A stretch of 64,000 nucleotides of DNA, taken from Brevundimonas sp. (lineage in GTDB: Bacteria; Pseudomonadota; Alphaproteobacteria; Caulobacterales; Caulobacteraceae). The stretch is from the NCBI RefSeq assembly GCF_029946145.1, contig NZ_JAQSDY010000029.1:62001-126000 (forward strand). Direction: 5' to 3'. This document shows, in pieces, positions 16,745 to 29,688 of the stretch; the first letter of the stretch is position 1; every line of letters starts with the position of its first letter. Below the pieces are notes generated by a model, which was given only the letters and a program-made list of their open reading frames with translations, was not told the DNA's origin and made no database searches. The translations under genes and the position numbers were made by a program.

Positions 16745-18059
16745 CGAAGCCCTCATCCTGCTGCTCGACGGCCAGATCATCGGATCAGTTCATCGCCGAA
16801 AGGGGCGGCTGTCCCTGGTCTATGACGACGCATGGCGCCTGAGGCCGGACGCCTATCCCCTGTCTCTGTCGATGCCTCTGGCCTCGGCGGAGTATCCGCA
16901 CGGCCCGGTCAACGCCTTCCTATGGGGGCTGCTGCCGGACAATGACGTCGTAATCGAGCGCTGGGCCCGCCATTTCCAGGTGTCGGCGAAGAACCCCTTC
17001 GCCCTGATCGGAGCGGTGGGCGAGGATTGCGCCGGAGCCGTGCAGTTCGTGCGCCCGGACCGGCTGGAGGCGCTTCAGGGGGGCGGCGAGGACACAATCG
17101 ACTGGCTGGAGTCGCATCAGGTCGCCGAACGGCTGAAGGCGCTCAGGGAAGATCAGGCGGCCTGGCGGGCGGCGAGGGACACCGGCCAGTTCAGTCTCGC
17201 CGGCGCCCAGCCCAAGACCGCCTTGATGTGGGAGAATGGTCGATGGGGCGTGCCGTCGGGCCGACTGCCCACGACTCACATCCTCAAGCCGCCCAGTGTC
17301 GCTTTCGACGGTCACGCTGAGAACGAGCATCTCTGTCTGCTGCTCGCGCGCCGGCTGGGCATTCCTGCGGCGGCGTCTCGTGTCGAGCGCTTCGGGGACG
17401 AGATCGCCATCGTGGTCGAACGCTACGATCGGCTGCGCCTCGGCGACCGGATCGCGCGAGTGCACCAGGAAGATTTCTGCCAGGCTCTCGCCCGTCTCCC
17501 GACCGACAAGTACCAGAACGAGGGCGGGCCGGGTGTGCGCGACTGCGTGGAGGTCCTGGCGGACCAGTCGAGCGCACCGGGCGAGGACATAGACACCTTC
17601 CTGGACGCTGTCCTGTTCAACTGGATCGTCGTTGGCACCGACGCCCACGCCAAGAACTACTCACTGCTATTGTCCGGAGAGGGGCGGGTGCGCCTGGCCC
17701 CGCTCTACGACATCGCCAGCGCCCTGCCGTACCCCGGTCTCGACTATCAGAAGCTCAAGCTGGCGATGAAGCTCGGCGGCGAATACCGGCTGAGGGACAT
17801 CGGGGCGCGGCATGTGGGCCGGATGGCGGCCGAGGTGCGCCAGTCTCCGAAGCGGTGGGTCGAGCGCGCCCGTGAGCTCGCCCGGGAAACGCCCGCGGCG
17901 GTCAACGATGTCGCGGAGGAAATGCGGGCCTCCGGCCTTGACCACGAGATCGTCGGGCGGCTCGCCGAGACCATCGCCGACCGGGCGAGGACTCTGGAGG
18001 CGCTGCTGGCGGCATGGACGCCGGAAGAGGCCGCCGCGAAGCCACGCCCGACGGCCTGA
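16737..18059 (+). CDS. hipA: HipA-family serine/threonine kinase toxin
   Basis: 440 aa from GTG 16737, overlapping hipB. N-terminal HipA domain ('LILLLDGQIIGSV...YPLSLSMPLASAEYP'), then the kinase core: 'SLAGAQPKTALMW' nucleotide loop, 'VGTDAHAKNYSLLL' catalytic loop with Asp and Asn, and the metal Asp in 'LAPLYDIASALPY'. All key residues are present, so the toxin is probably active. HipA kinases phosphorylate aminoacyl-tRNA synthetases (GltX in E. coli) and induce dormancy. Target here unknown. Last gene before the tRNA-Ala boundary. Confidence 0.92.
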   Translation: MADEALILLLDGQIIGSVHRRKGRLSLVYDDAWRLRPDAYPLSLSMPLASAEYPHGPVNAFLWGLLPDNDVVIERWARHFQVSAKNPFALIGAVGEDCAGAVQFVRPDRLEALQGGGEDTIDWLESHQVAERLKALREDQAAWRAARDTGQFSLAGAQPKTALMWENGRWGVPSGRLPTTHILKPPSVAFDGHAENEHLCLLLARRLGIPAAASRVERFGDEIAIVVERYDRLRLGDRIARVHQEDFCQALARLPTDKYQNEGGPGVRDCVEVLADQSSAPGEDIDTFLDAVLFNWIVVGTDAHAKNYSLLLSGEGRVRLAPLYDIASALPYPGLDYQKLKLAMKLGGEYRLRDIGARHVGRMAAEVRQSPKRWVERARELARETPAAVNDVAEEMRASGLDHEIVGRLAETIADRARTLEALLAAWTPEEAAAKPRPTA

Positions 18060-18253
18060 CGAAACAGTCTGAAAATCCGGTTCGGATCCGGAGCGGCGGG
18101 CGGCGCGGCAGCCGCTTGATTCGCAGACGCACCGAGGCGCCCGAAAGCCAGCGGCCGGAACCGCCTGAAACCCCGCGTGGCCGGGCGAAACGGCTGTTCA
18201 GGCGATTATTTCACAGAACGCGGTTTGCTACCCATGTGCTACCCAGCAAGCAA

Positions 18254-18283
18254 AAGGGGTTAGCAGTTTCCTGCTAACCCCTT
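18254..18283 (-). terminator. Hairpin terminator after tRNA-Ala
   Basis: Perfect 13-bp stem (AAGGGGTTAGCAG / CTGCTAACCCCTT) with a 4-nt loop, located 7 bp beyond the tRNA CCA end and followed by a short T run on the minus strand. Good intrinsic terminator for the tRNA. Confidence 0.75.
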
Positions 18284-18290
18284 GAAAAAT

Positions 18291-18366
<76 letters not shown>

Positions 18367-18433
18367 GAACCTCAGGCTTCTGGCCTTTCGGTCGGATCGC
18401 GTTGGGCCGGGAGGCCCTGCTGCGAGGCGGCGG

Positions 18434-18462
18434 AACCTATGTCAGGGTCTGATCGCGATCAA
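18434..18462 (-). promoter_or_regulatory. tRNA-Ala promoter
   Basis: Minus strand TTGATC (18457-18462), 17-bp spacer, TAGGTT (18434-18439). Spacing is ideal and the tRNA 5' end is about 68 bp downstream, leaving a leader to be trimmed by RNase P. Confidence 0.6.
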
Positions 18463-18535
18463 GCCCGGTCCAGCCATTTATTTTCGTCCTTCCCGGACCG
18501 CCCGAAAGCCGTCCGGGAAGGGTGCGAAAAACCGT

Positions 18536-18997
18536 CTACTCGTCTTCCTTCGGCGTCTTGATCTCGTCCTCGAAGCCGTCGTCATCCTCGTCCTCGATGA
18601 AGGGGACGGAGTCGTCGTCATCGTCAGCCAGGACATCGTCGTCCTCGACCGCTTCGCCCATGCCGGACTCTTCGGTGGGATCGACAGGCGTCTCGTCGTC
18701 ATCGTCGTCCGGGGTCAGGATCGGCTCATGGCCTTCCTGATCGATCTCGGGCGTCGCGACGGCTTCTTCTTCCTCGTCCTCGTCGCCGTCGGCCTTCTTG
18801 TCCTTGACCTGATCCTCGTCGGTCTCGTCGGCGGCATAGCCGGCGGGACGACCGCGGCGGTTGCGCAGTTTCAGCGCCTCCTCCGGATCGAAATCGGTCG
18901 CGCATTTGGGGCAATGAGCCGGGCGGCGGCCCAGGTCATAGAATTTGGCCTGGCAGTTCGGGCAGACCTGCTTCTGGCCCAGTTCGGGTTTGGCCAC
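18536..18997 (-). CDS. TIGR02300-family acidic zinc-ribbon protein
   Basis: 153 aa from GTG 18997. The N-terminal 40 residues hold a CxxC...CxxC zinc ribbon ('QVCPNCQAKFYDLGRRPAHCPKCATDF'), the hallmark of TIGR02300, followed by a very acidic Asp/Glu-rich tail of about 100 residues. The family is almost confined to alphaproteobacteria, and the gene usually lies beside aroA, as here (divergent, 130 bp apart). Function unknown; possibly nucleic-acid or ribosome linked. Confidence 0.88.
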   Translation of the reverse strand: MAKPELGQKQVCPNCQAKFYDLGRRPAHCPKCATDFDPEEALKLRNRRGRPAGYAADETDEDQVKDKKADGDEDEEEEAVATPEIDQEGHEPILTPDDDDDETPVDPTEESGMGEAVEDDDVLADDDDDSVPFIEDEDDDGFEDEIKTPKEDE

Positions 18998-19127
18998 GGT
19001 GGAAAGACCTTTGGCGGGAGTGGGGAAATGGGGCGGCTCCCTTGCCACCCCCTGACGCCGCTGTCAAAAACCATCTCCGCGCGCGCCTCCCGACACTGGG
19101 CCCGCAGACCTGTTCGGAGACCATCTG

Positions 19128-20450
19128 GTGTCGATCCCCAGCTGCCTGACCGCCCGCCGCGGCGCCCCGCTGAGCGGCCTCGTGCGCGCCCCGGGCGACA
19201 AGTCCATGTCCCACCGCGCCCTGATCCTCGGGGCGATGGCGACGGGAGTCACGGATATCGAGGGCCTTCTGGAGGGCGACGACGTGCTGGCGACGGCGCG
19301 GGCGGTGGAGGCCTTCGGCGCGGCGGTCGAACGTCTGGGCGAAGGGCGTTGGCGGGTCACTGGACGTGGCGGGTTCCAGCAACCGGCCGGCGTCATCGAC
19401 TGCGGCAACGCCGGCACCGGCGTGCGCCTGCTGATGGGGGCGGCCGCCGGGTATCCGGTGACGACGACGTTCGACGGCGACGCCAGTCTGCGAAAGCGAC
19501 CGATGAAGCGTGTCACCGGCCCCCTGACCGACATGGGCGCGCGGTTCGGCTGGAAGGTCGAGCCTGATCGCCTGCCGGTCGAGATTCAGGGCGGGGCCCT
19601 CACGGCGATCGACTTCATCCAGCCCGTGGCTTCCGCCCAGGTGAAGTCGGCCATCCTGCTGGCCGGGTTGAACGCGGACGGCGTGACCACGGTGACCGAG
19701 CCCGAGCCCAGCCGCGACCACACCGAACGCATGCTGCGCGCCTTCGGGGCCGAGGTCGGCGTGTTGCCGATGGGCGCCGGCTGGCGGGTCAGTCTGAAGG
19801 GCGGGCCGAGGTTGACGGGAACACGGGTGGCCGTGCCCGGCGATCCGTCCTCGGCGGCCTTCCCGCTGGCGGCCGGGCTGATCGTGCCCGGATCTGAAGT
19901 GACCGTCGAAGGCGTGATGCTGAACCCGTTGCGCACCGGCCTGTTCGAGACCTGGCGCGAGATGGGAGCGGACCTGACCGTCTCGAACCGTCGCATGTCC
20001 GGCGGCGAGGAGCTCGGCGACGTCACGGCGCGGAATTCGGCGCTGACGGGTGTAGTGGTGCCTACGGACCGGGCCGCCTCGATGATCGACGAGTATCCGA
20101 TCCTCGCCGCGACCGCCGCCTTCGCGACAGGCGCCACCGTCATGCGCGGCATCGGCGAGATGCGGGTCAAGGAGAGCGACCGGATCGCCCTGATGGCGGC
20201 AGGCCTGATCGCCTGCGGCGTTACCGTCGAGGAGGAGCCGGAGGGCTTCACTGTCACCGGCGGTCCTGTTCGAGGCGGCGCGACCGTGACCACCCACGGC
20301 GACCACCGCATCGCCATGAGCCATCTGGTGCTGGGTCTGGCGGCCAACAAGGCGGTCACCGTCGACGAGTCGGGCATGATCGCGACGAGCTTTCCCGGAT
20401 TTGTCGAGTTGATGCGCGGCCTCGGGGCCGATATCGCAGCGTCCGGATGA
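19128..20450 (+). CDS. aroA: 3-phosphoshikimate 1-carboxyvinyltransferase (EPSP synthase)
   Basis: 440 aa from GTG 19128. Joins shikimate-3-phosphate and phosphoenolpyruvate in aromatic amino acid synthesis, cytosolic. Conserved PEP/S3P-binding segments are present: '[18 protein letters not shown]' near the N-terminus, '[13 protein letters not shown]', '[11 protein letters not shown]', and 'RVKESDR' plus 'GDHRIAM' near the end. The 'GNAGT' form with Ala in place of the usual second Gly-Thr spacing points to a class II-like EPSP synthase, common in alphaproteobacteria. Overlaps cmk by 4 bp (ATGA). Confidence 0.97.
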   Translation: MSIPSCLTARRGAPLSGLVRAPGDKSMSHRALILGAMATGVTDIEGLLEGDDVLATARAVEAFGAAVERLGEGRWRVTGRGGFQQPAGVIDCGNAGTGVRLLMGAAAGYPVTTTFDGDASLRKRPMKRVTGPLTDMGARFGWKVEPDRLPVEIQGGALTAIDFIQPVASAQVKSAILLAGLNADGVTTVTEPEPSRDHTERMLRAFGAEVGVLPMGAGWRVSLKGGPRLTGTRVAVPGDPSSAAFPLAAGLIVPGSEVTVEGVMLNPLRTGLFETWREMGADLTVSNRRMSGGEELGDVTARNSALTGVVVPTDRAASMIDEYPILAATAAFATGATVMRGIGEMRVKESDRIALMAAGLIACGVTVEEEPEGFTVTGGPVRGGATVTTHGDHRIAMSHLVLGLAANKAVTVDESGMIATSFPGFVELMRGLGADIAASG

Positions 20451-21097
20451 ACCGTTTTCTGATTATCGCCGTCGATGGCCCCGCCGCATCCGGCAAGGGC
20501 ACCATCGCCGCGCGGCTGGCGCGCGCGTACGGCCTGCCGCATCTCGACACCGGTCTGCTCTATCGCGCCGTGGGCCTCGGGCTTCTCGACGCCGGCGGAT
20601 CCCTGGACGACGAGGCCGCCGCCGAGGCCGTGGCGCGGGCGCTGAAAGCGGAGAACCTCAGCGACACCGAGCGGCTGACCAGCGGGACGGCAGGCGAGGC
20701 CGCCAGCCGGACGGCCGGCTATCCCGGCGTGCGCGCCGCCCTGCTGGAATTCCAGCGCGATTTCGCCGCCCAGCCGGGTGGGGCGGTTCTGGATGGCCGC
20801 GATATCGGCACCGTCATCGCGCCGAACGCCCAGGCCAAGCTGTTCGTCACCGCCACGCCCGAGGTCCGCGCCATGCGCCGCTGGAAGCAGCTGACCGGCC
20901 GCGGCGACGCCATCGCCTATGAAGACATGCTGGCCGATATCGTGCGTCGGGACGAGCGCGACGCGGGCCGGGGCGCCGCGCCCATGGTGCAGGCCGACGA
21001 CGCCGTCTTGCTGGATACGACCGAAATGGATATAGAGACCGCCTTCGATGCGGCCCGCCGTATCGTCGAGGCGGCGCGCAGCCGGTCCGGTCTCTAG
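20447..21097 (+). CDS. cmk: Cytidylate kinase
   Basis: 216 aa. P-loop '[18 protein letters not shown]' at the N-terminus, then '[12 protein letters not shown]' and '[15 protein letters not shown]' with the CMP-binding Asp/Arg residues, and the LID region '[14 protein letters not shown]'. Phosphorylates CMP/dCMP for nucleotide synthesis. Translationally coupled to aroA and 153 bp upstream of rpsA, the classical aroA-cmk-rpsA order. Confidence 0.97.
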   Translation: MNRFLIIAVDGPAASGKGTIAARLARAYGLPHLDTGLLYRAVGLGLLDAGGSLDDEAAAEAVARALKAENLSDTERLTSGTAGEAASRTAGYPGVRAALLEFQRDFAAQPGGAVLDGRDIGTVIAPNAQAKLFVTATPEVRAMRRWKQLTGRGDAIAYEDMLADIVRRDERDAGRGAAPMVQADDAVLLDTTEMDIETAFDAARRIVEAARSRSGL

Positions 21098-21250
21098 GGA
21101 CCCCCGGCAAATCCAACGCTCCATCCCTCGGCTTCCGCGGGCGTTCTGGCTCATTCGCCTCGCGTCCTGACGACCTGCTGACCCTTTCACACTCACCTCG
21201 CGCGGGGCCGTCCGGTCGCGCGCCACAACCGTTAGAAACCTCAACACTGC

Positions 21251-22960
21251 ATGACTGACACCCAAAGCTTCTCCCCCTCGCGTGACGACTTCGCCGCGCT
21301 GCTCGACGAAACCCTTCAGGGCCGCGATCTCGGTGAAGGCCAGGTCGTTCACGGCCGCGTCGTCGGCATCGAGAAAGACATCCTGATCATCGACGTCGGT
21401 CTGAAGACCGAAGGCCGCATCCCGGCCCGCGAGTTCGGCATCGGCGAAGGCGCCGTCATTCCGAAGCTCGGCGACAATGTCGAAGTCTACCTCGAGCGCG
21501 TCGAGAACGCCCTGGGTGAAGCCGTCATCAGCCGCGACAAGGCTCGCCGCGAAGAAGCCTGGACCCGTCTGGAAGTCGTGTTCGCCGAAGGCCAGCCGGT
21601 CAACGGCGCCATCGTCGGCCGCGTCAAGGGCGGCTTCACCGTCGACCTCGGCGGCGCCTCGGCCTTCCTGCCCGGCTCGCAGGTCGACATCCGCCCGGTG
21701 CGCGACGTCGGCCCGCTCATGGGCAAGGAACAGCCCTTCGCCATCCTGAAAATGGACCGTCCGCGCGGCAACATCGTCGTCTCGCGTCGCGCCATCCTGG
21801 AAGAAGCCCGCGCCGAACAGCGCACCGAATTGGTCGGCCAGCTGCTGGAAGGCGAAGTCCGCGAAGGCGTGGTCAAGAACATCACCGACTACGGCGCGTT
21901 CGTGGACCTGGGCGGCATCGACGGCCTGCTGCACGTCACCGACATGTCGTGGAAGCGCGTCTCGCACCCCTCGCAGGTCCTCGCCGTCGGCGACACCGTC
22001 AAGGTCCAGATCGTCAAGATCAACCCGGACACCCAGCGCATCAGCCTCGGCATGAAGCAGCTGCAGACCGATCCGTGGGACGGCGTCGAAGCCAAATACC
22101 CGGTCGGCGCCAAGATGACCGGCCGCATCACCAACATCACCGACTACGGCGCGTTTGTTGAGCTGGAAGCCGGCGTTGAAGGCCTGGTCCACGTCTCGGA
22201 AATGTCCTGGACCAAGAAGAACGTCCACCCCGGCAAGATCGTCTCGACCTCGCAGGAAGTCGATGTGGTCGTGCTGGATGTCGACGCCTCCAAGCGCCGC
22301 ATCTCGCTGGGCCTCAAGCAGGCCCAGGACAATCCGTGGGACGCCTTCGTGGCCGCCAACCCGATCGGTTCGACCGTCGAGGGCGAGGTCAAGAACGCCA
22401 CCGAGTTCGGCCTGTTCATCGGCCTGGACAACGACATCGACGGCATGGTCCACCTGTCGGACCTGGACTGGAACGTCTCGGGCGAGGAAGCCATCCAGCG
22501 CTACCGCAAGGGCGAAACCGTCAAGGCCAAGGTGCTGGACGTCGACGTCGAGAAGGAACGCGTCTCGCTCGGCATCAAGCAGCTGGGCGGCGATCCGATG
22601 GAAGGCGACACCTTCAAGAAGGGCCAGCAGGTCACCGTCACCGTGACGTCGATCGAAACCGGCGGCATCGAGGTCAAGTTCGGTGAAGAGGACGCCCCGG
22701 CGACCGCCTTCATCCGCAAGTCCGACCTGTCCCGCGACCGCAACGACCAGCGCACCGAGCGCTATTCGGTCGGCGATCGCGTCGACGCCATGGTCACCGG
22801 CATCGACAAGGCCTCGCGCCGCGTCTCGGTGTCGATCAAGGCCCTGGAAATGAAGGACGAGACCGCGGCGATCGAACAGTTCGGTTCGTCGGACTCGGGC
22901 GCCTCGCTGGGCGACATCCTCGGCGCGGCCCTTCGTGAGAAGGCCAGCACCAAGGAATAG
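21251..22960 (+). CDS. rpsA: 30S ribosomal protein S1
   Basis: 569 aa, usual length for alphaproteobacterial S1. Consecutive S1 RNA-binding domains are visible as repeated 'G.V..IT(D/N)YGAFVdLGGIDGLLHVTDMSW' type units (for example around residues 200-270, 285-360, 370-445), each followed by 'ISLGmKQ'. S1 unwinds and binds mRNA leaders on the 30S subunit. Base use is strongly biased to C-ending codons, as expected for a highly expressed gene. A strong terminator follows. Confidence 0.98.
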   Translation: MTDTQSFSPSRDDFAALLDETLQGRDLGEGQVVHGRVVGIEKDILIIDVGLKTEGRIPAREFGIGEGAVIPKLGDNVEVYLERVENALGEAVISRDKARREEAWTRLEVVFAEGQPVNGAIVGRVKGGFTVDLGGASAFLPGSQVDIRPVRDVGPLMGKEQPFAILKMDRPRGNIVVSRRAILEEARAEQRTELVGQLLEGEVREGVVKNITDYGAFVDLGGIDGLLHVTDMSWKRVSHPSQVLAVGDTVKVQIVKINPDTQRISLGMKQLQTDPWDGVEAKYPVGAKMTGRITNITDYGAFVELEAGVEGLVHVSEMSWTKKNVHPGKIVSTSQEVDVVVLDVDASKRRISLGLKQAQDNPWDAFVAANPIGSTVEGEVKNATEFGLFIGLDNDIDGMVHLSDLDWNVSGEEAIQRYRKGETVKAKVLDVDVEKERVSLGIKQLGGDPMEGDTFKKGQQVTVTVTSIETGGIEVKFGEEDAPATAFIRKSDLSRDRNDQRTERYSVGDRVDAMVTGIDKASRRVSVSIKALEMKDETAAIEQFGSSDSGASLGDILGAALREKASTKE

Positions 22961-22986
22961 TCACCTTTGTGATCTGGATACGGATC

Positions 22987-23016
22987 AGGCGGCGGGAGCG
23001 ATCCCGCCGCCTTTTT
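22987..23016 (+). terminator. rpsA intrinsic terminator
   Basis: Stem GGCGGCGGGA / TCCCGCCGCC with loop GCGA (plus one A-T pair outside), followed by TTTTT. Lies 27 bp after the rpsA stop. Confidence 0.9.
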
Positions 23017-23182
23017 CGTGCGCCCGCCGCGCGGATTTGTGAGCGTTAACCGACATTTCGCCAGCCAAACCGCCCTCGGGGCTTTTTCCTCCGGCGGGCG
23101 GAGTCTAGGGTGGGGTTGCATCCCGTGCCCGGATGCACCCGTATGGGCCTTGTGAAGGCTGAACAGGGCGGGGGGCCTGCCG

Positions 23183-23470
23183 ATGATAAAGTCCGAGCTG
23201 ATCGAAAAGCTCGCTGCCGAGAACACCCATCTGACCCATGCCGAGGTCGAACGGGTGGTCAATATCGTGCTCGGCCAGATGGTTGATTCTCTGGGCGAGG
23301 GCGGACGCGTGGAGCTTCGCGGCTTCGGCGCCTTCTCCGTCCGGGCCCGACCGGCGCGGGCGGGACGCAATCCCCGCACCGGCGAGACCGTCGACGTGCC
23401 GGCCAAGGCCGTGCCCTTCTTCAAGAGCGGCAAGGAACTGCGCGAGCGGCTGAACGCCGGCGACGCCTGA
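23183..23470 (+). CDS. ihfB: Integration host factor subunit beta
   Basis: 95 aa, full length for the HU/IHF family. '[11 protein letters not shown]' start, '[12 protein letters not shown]' and the DNA-binding arm '[16 protein letters not shown]' with the Pro at the arm tip, '[15 protein letters not shown]' end. IHF bends DNA at promoters, phage and transposon sites, and att sites; useful to any integrase in this window. Stands in its usual alphaproteobacterial place behind rpsA. Confidence 0.95.
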   Translation: MIKSELIEKLAAENTHLTHAEVERVVNIVLGQMVDSLGEGGRVELRGFGAFSVRARPARAGRNPRTGETVDVPAKAVPFFKSGKELRERLNAGDA

Positions 23471-23484
23471 TCCGGAGATCGCCG

Positions 23485-23904
23485 ATGGGCCTCGTTACCG
23501 AGTTCAAGGAGTTTATCGCCCGGGGCAATGTCGTTGACCTTGCCGTGGGCGTCATCATAGGCGCGTCGTTCGGCAAGATCGTCACCAGCCTGGTCGAACA
23601 GGTGGTGATGCCGCCGATCGGCCTGCTGCTGGGCAGGGTCGATTTCGCCAATCTGAAATGGGTGCTGGCCCCCGAGGACCTTTCCACCGAGGCGGTCGAG
23701 GAGGTGGCGATCCAGTATGGCGCCTTCATCAACACCCTGATCCAGTTCGCCATCGTGGCCTTTGTGGTGTTTCTGCTGGTCCGGGGGATCAACCGGATGC
23801 GCCGTGAGCGGGCGGCCGAGCCGGAAGCGGTCCCCGCGCCGACACAGACAGAAGCCCTGCTGACCGAGATCCGCGACGAGCTGAAGGCGCGGCCCAGGGC
23901 CTGA
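23485..23904 (+). CDS. mscL: Large-conductance mechanosensitive channel
   Basis: 139 aa. Signature 'FKEFIARGNVVDLAVGVIIGASFGKIV' split across the N-terminal helix and TM1, a periplasmic loop with 'DFANLKWVL', second membrane segment 'LIQFAIVAFVVFLLVRGIN' and a charged C-terminal helix. Opens under membrane tension to release solutes on osmotic downshock. 14 bp after ihfB, so possibly co-transcribed. Confidence 0.97.
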   Translation: MGLVTEFKEFIARGNVVDLAVGVIIGASFGKIVTSLVEQVVMPPIGLLLGRVDFANLKWVLAPEDLSTEAVEEVAIQYGAFINTLIQFAIVAFVVFLLVRGINRMRRERAAEPEAVPAPTQTEALLTEIRDELKARPRA

Positions 23905-23957
23905 TTTCCCCCTCATGACGGTGAACGGGATTCTCTGTTTGACTCTGGCGGCTGCCG

Positions 23958-23972
23958 GAACAAATAGTGAAC
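23958..23972. promoter_or_regulatory. LexA (SOS) box of the imu cassette
   Basis: GAAC-AAATAGT-GAAC: two direct GAAC repeats exactly 7 bp apart, the complement of the alphaproteobacterial LexA site GTTC-N7-GTTC. It lies 21 bp before the imuA ATG, so LexA would block transcription of imuA-imuB-dnaE2 until DNA damage. Confidence 0.9.
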
Positions 23973-23993
23973 AATTGGATTTTCCGGACTCTC

Positions 23994-24647
23994 ATGAACC
24001 CCGCGCCCCTGTCATCCCCCGGCGTTTTTCCCGAGCGCCCCGCCCCGCTGGAAGAGGCCTGCGCGGCGGGTCCGCGGGATGGGGCGGCCCTGATGTCGTT
24101 CGCCCTGTCGCGACGGCTGGAAGGAGACACCCGGCCCGTGCTGATGACGGCGACCCGAGCGTGGCTGGGCGAAAATGGCCGACCCTACGGTCCCGGCCTG
24201 GGGGACGCGTCCTTCATCCTGGCCCCTGTGAACACGGCGACCGAAGCCTTGTGGACGCTGGAGCAGGCGTTGCGGTCGGGGGCGGTTTCCCTGGCCTTGG
24301 GCGCGGTGGATGCGGCGACCCTGACCCAGACCCGGCGGCTGGATTTCGCCGCCAAACAGGGCGGGTGCGTGGGGCTGGTGCTGCCGCGCGGACTGGACGG
24401 GCTCAGCGCGGCGCGGCGGCGCTGGCGGATATCGACCATGGCCAGCGCCGTCGATCCCGACGACGCCCGGGCTCCCGGCCCGGCGCGGCTGTCCGCCGAA
24501 CTGGTGCGAGGGCGGGGCGAACGGCCCGGAGCGTGGATGCTGGAGCAGGATGATGAGACGCATCGTCTCCGTCTGGCTGATCGACTGGCCGATAGCGGTC
24601 TGGCGGCGATCGGCCATGCGGGCGCGCCGTCCGGCCTCGCCGCCTGA
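23994..24647 (+). CDS. imuA: ImuA (SOS mutagenesis accessory protein)
   Basis: 217 aa from ATG 23994; a GTG at 23967 lies inside the LexA box and is rejected. RecA/SulA-like fold pattern: 'ASFILAPVNTATEALWTLEQALRSGAVSLALGAVDAATLTQTRRLDFAAKQ' in pieces, and 'GVGLVLPRGLDG'-like strand. ImuA works with ImuB and DnaE2 in damage-induced mutagenesis, interacting with RecA. Its last 98 bp overlap imuB, as often seen in these cassettes. Confidence 0.85.
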   Translation: MNPAPLSSPGVFPERPAPLEEACAAGPRDGAALMSFALSRRLEGDTRPVLMTATRAWLGENGRPYGPGLGDASFILAPVNTATEALWTLEQALRSGAVSLALGAVDAATLTQTRRLDFAAKQGGCVGLVLPRGLDGLSAARRRWRISTMASAVDPDDARAPGPARLSAELVRGRGERPGAWMLEQDDETHRLRLADRLADSGLAAIGHAGAPSGLAA

Positions 24648-26156
24648 CCTCGCCCTCGATCCGAAAAACCCGTTCGCCCTGATCCGGAAGAGCACTCGGG
24701 GCGCGGCGATCCTGCACGCCCTGAATCCGCCGGCGCGGGCGGCGGGGCTGCGGCGCGGCCAGACCCAGGCCGACGCCCTGGCCATGATCCCGCACCTGAT
24801 CTGCAAGCCCGCCGATCCCGAGGCCGACGCCCGGGCGCTGACGGCGCTGGCTGTCTGGGCCGAACGATGGTCGCCTTCGGTCAGCGTCGATCCCGCGGGA
24901 GAGGGGCTGGAAGGCCTGTTCCTCGATCTCACCGGCGCGGCCCACCTGTTCGGCGGCGAGATGGCCCTGCTGGCGCAGATCCGGGATCGGCTGGCCGAGG
25001 CCGGGGCGCGGGCGCGCGTCGCCATGGCTCCCACGCCCGGCGCGGCCTGGGCGCTGGCGCGCTGGGGCGAGGCCGGGGATGAGGGTTGTATCGCCGACGA
25101 CGAGACGGTGCGGACGCTGCTGGCGGCCCTGCCGGTAGAGGCCCTGCGCATCGACGACCGCACCCTGACCCAGGCGCGGCGGTTCGGCCTGAAGCGGATT
25201 GGCGACCTCTATCCCATGCCGCGCGCGGGGCTGGCGCGGCGCTTCCGCGACGGGGACGGGGTGGGGCTGGTGCAGCGGCTGGATCAGGCGCTGGGCTTCG
25301 CCGGCGAGGGTCTGACCCCGGTCCGGCCGCCGCCGAAATACCGCGCATGGCAGGCATGGATGGAGCCGGTCGGCGATACCGAGGGGGTGGAGGCGCGGCT
25401 GACGGAACTGGCCGCCGACCTGTCCGCGCCGTTGGTGCGCGACGGGCAGGGGGCGAAGGCGCTGACCCTGACGGGCTTCCGATCGGATGGCCGGACCACC
25501 AGCCTGTCGGTGCGCATGGGCCGGCCAGGACAGGACCCGGGAACCTGGCTGCGGCTGTTCCGCGAGGCGGGGCTCGGGCGGCTGGAGTTGGGGTTCGGCC
25601 TCGACGCCCTGATGCTGACCGCTGACGGCGTCGAGACCATGACGGCGCGGCAGGGAACGCTGGAAGGCGAGGCAGGGGCGAAACAGGCCGAGAATCTGGC
25701 GGCGCTGATCGACCGCCTGACCGCACGACTGGGGGAGGACCGGGTGCTGACGCCCGAGCCCGGCGACAGCTGGCTGCCCGAGCGCGCCGAAAGCTGGCGG
25801 CCGGCGCTGGGGCGGCCGCCCCTTGCGACGGATGGCGATGGGCGCCGTCCCATCCTGCTGCTGGACCCGCCCGAGCCGGTCGAGGCCCTGGCCGAACTGC
25901 CCGACGGCGCGCCGGTGCGCTTCACCTGGCGGCGGTTGTCGCGGCGCGTGACCCGCTCTGACGGGCCCGAGCGCCTGTCGCCAGAATGGTGGCGCCCCCG
26001 CCCCGACGACCGGCAGGTGCGCACACGCGACTACTACCGTGTCGAGGACGACGCGGGCGGGCGATACTGGCTGTTCCGCGAAGGTCTCTACGGCCGGGAG
26101 TTTTCCGGCACGCCGGAAGAACGCGCCCCGTCGTGGTGGATGCACGGGATGCTGCG

Positions 26157-26160
<4 letters not shown>
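24550..26160 (+). CDS. imuB: ImuB (Y-family polymerase-like, catalytically degenerate)
   Basis: 536 aa. Start 'RRIVSVWLIDWPIAVWRR' matches ImuB openings. Y-family architecture is visible in order: 'GLRRGQTQADALAMIP', 'VSVDPAGEGLEGLFLDLTGAAHLFGGE', thumb region 'RIGDLYPMPRAGLARRF', little-finger region about residues 250-360. The polymerase acids are degenerate, which is normal for ImuB; it is a sliding-clamp adaptor that brings DnaE2 to lesions. The start overlaps imuA and the stop overlaps dnaE2 (GTGA). Confidence 0.92.
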
Positions 26161-29453
<3,293 letters not shown>

Positions 29454-29688
29454 GTGCGATCGACATTCATTCTGCGGAGCGCTCACAATGCGTGCGCCAA
29501 CCGGCCAGGGTTTCCCGGAAATTGCGACGCGATTGCCCGGGATGACATCACAGATGGACTGACGATGAGGGCCCTGCCGGCGGCAAGGCGGTGTCGTGCC
29601 GGGAAGCTCACGCATTGCAGAGCAGGCAGACCGCCTCCAGCCCGGAACGGACGATGAGTGCGCGAGAGGCTTGCCCCATAAATCAATT

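Noticed and set aside
18162..18204. Inverted repeat CGCCTGAA / TTCAGGCG after hipA as a terminator
   Set aside because: Loop of 27 nt and only 8-bp arms; too weak to call.
19586..22453. Very long minus-strand frame opposite aroA-cmk-rpsA
   Set aside because: A shadow of biased codon use in high-GC genes; three well-known genes fill the plus strand.
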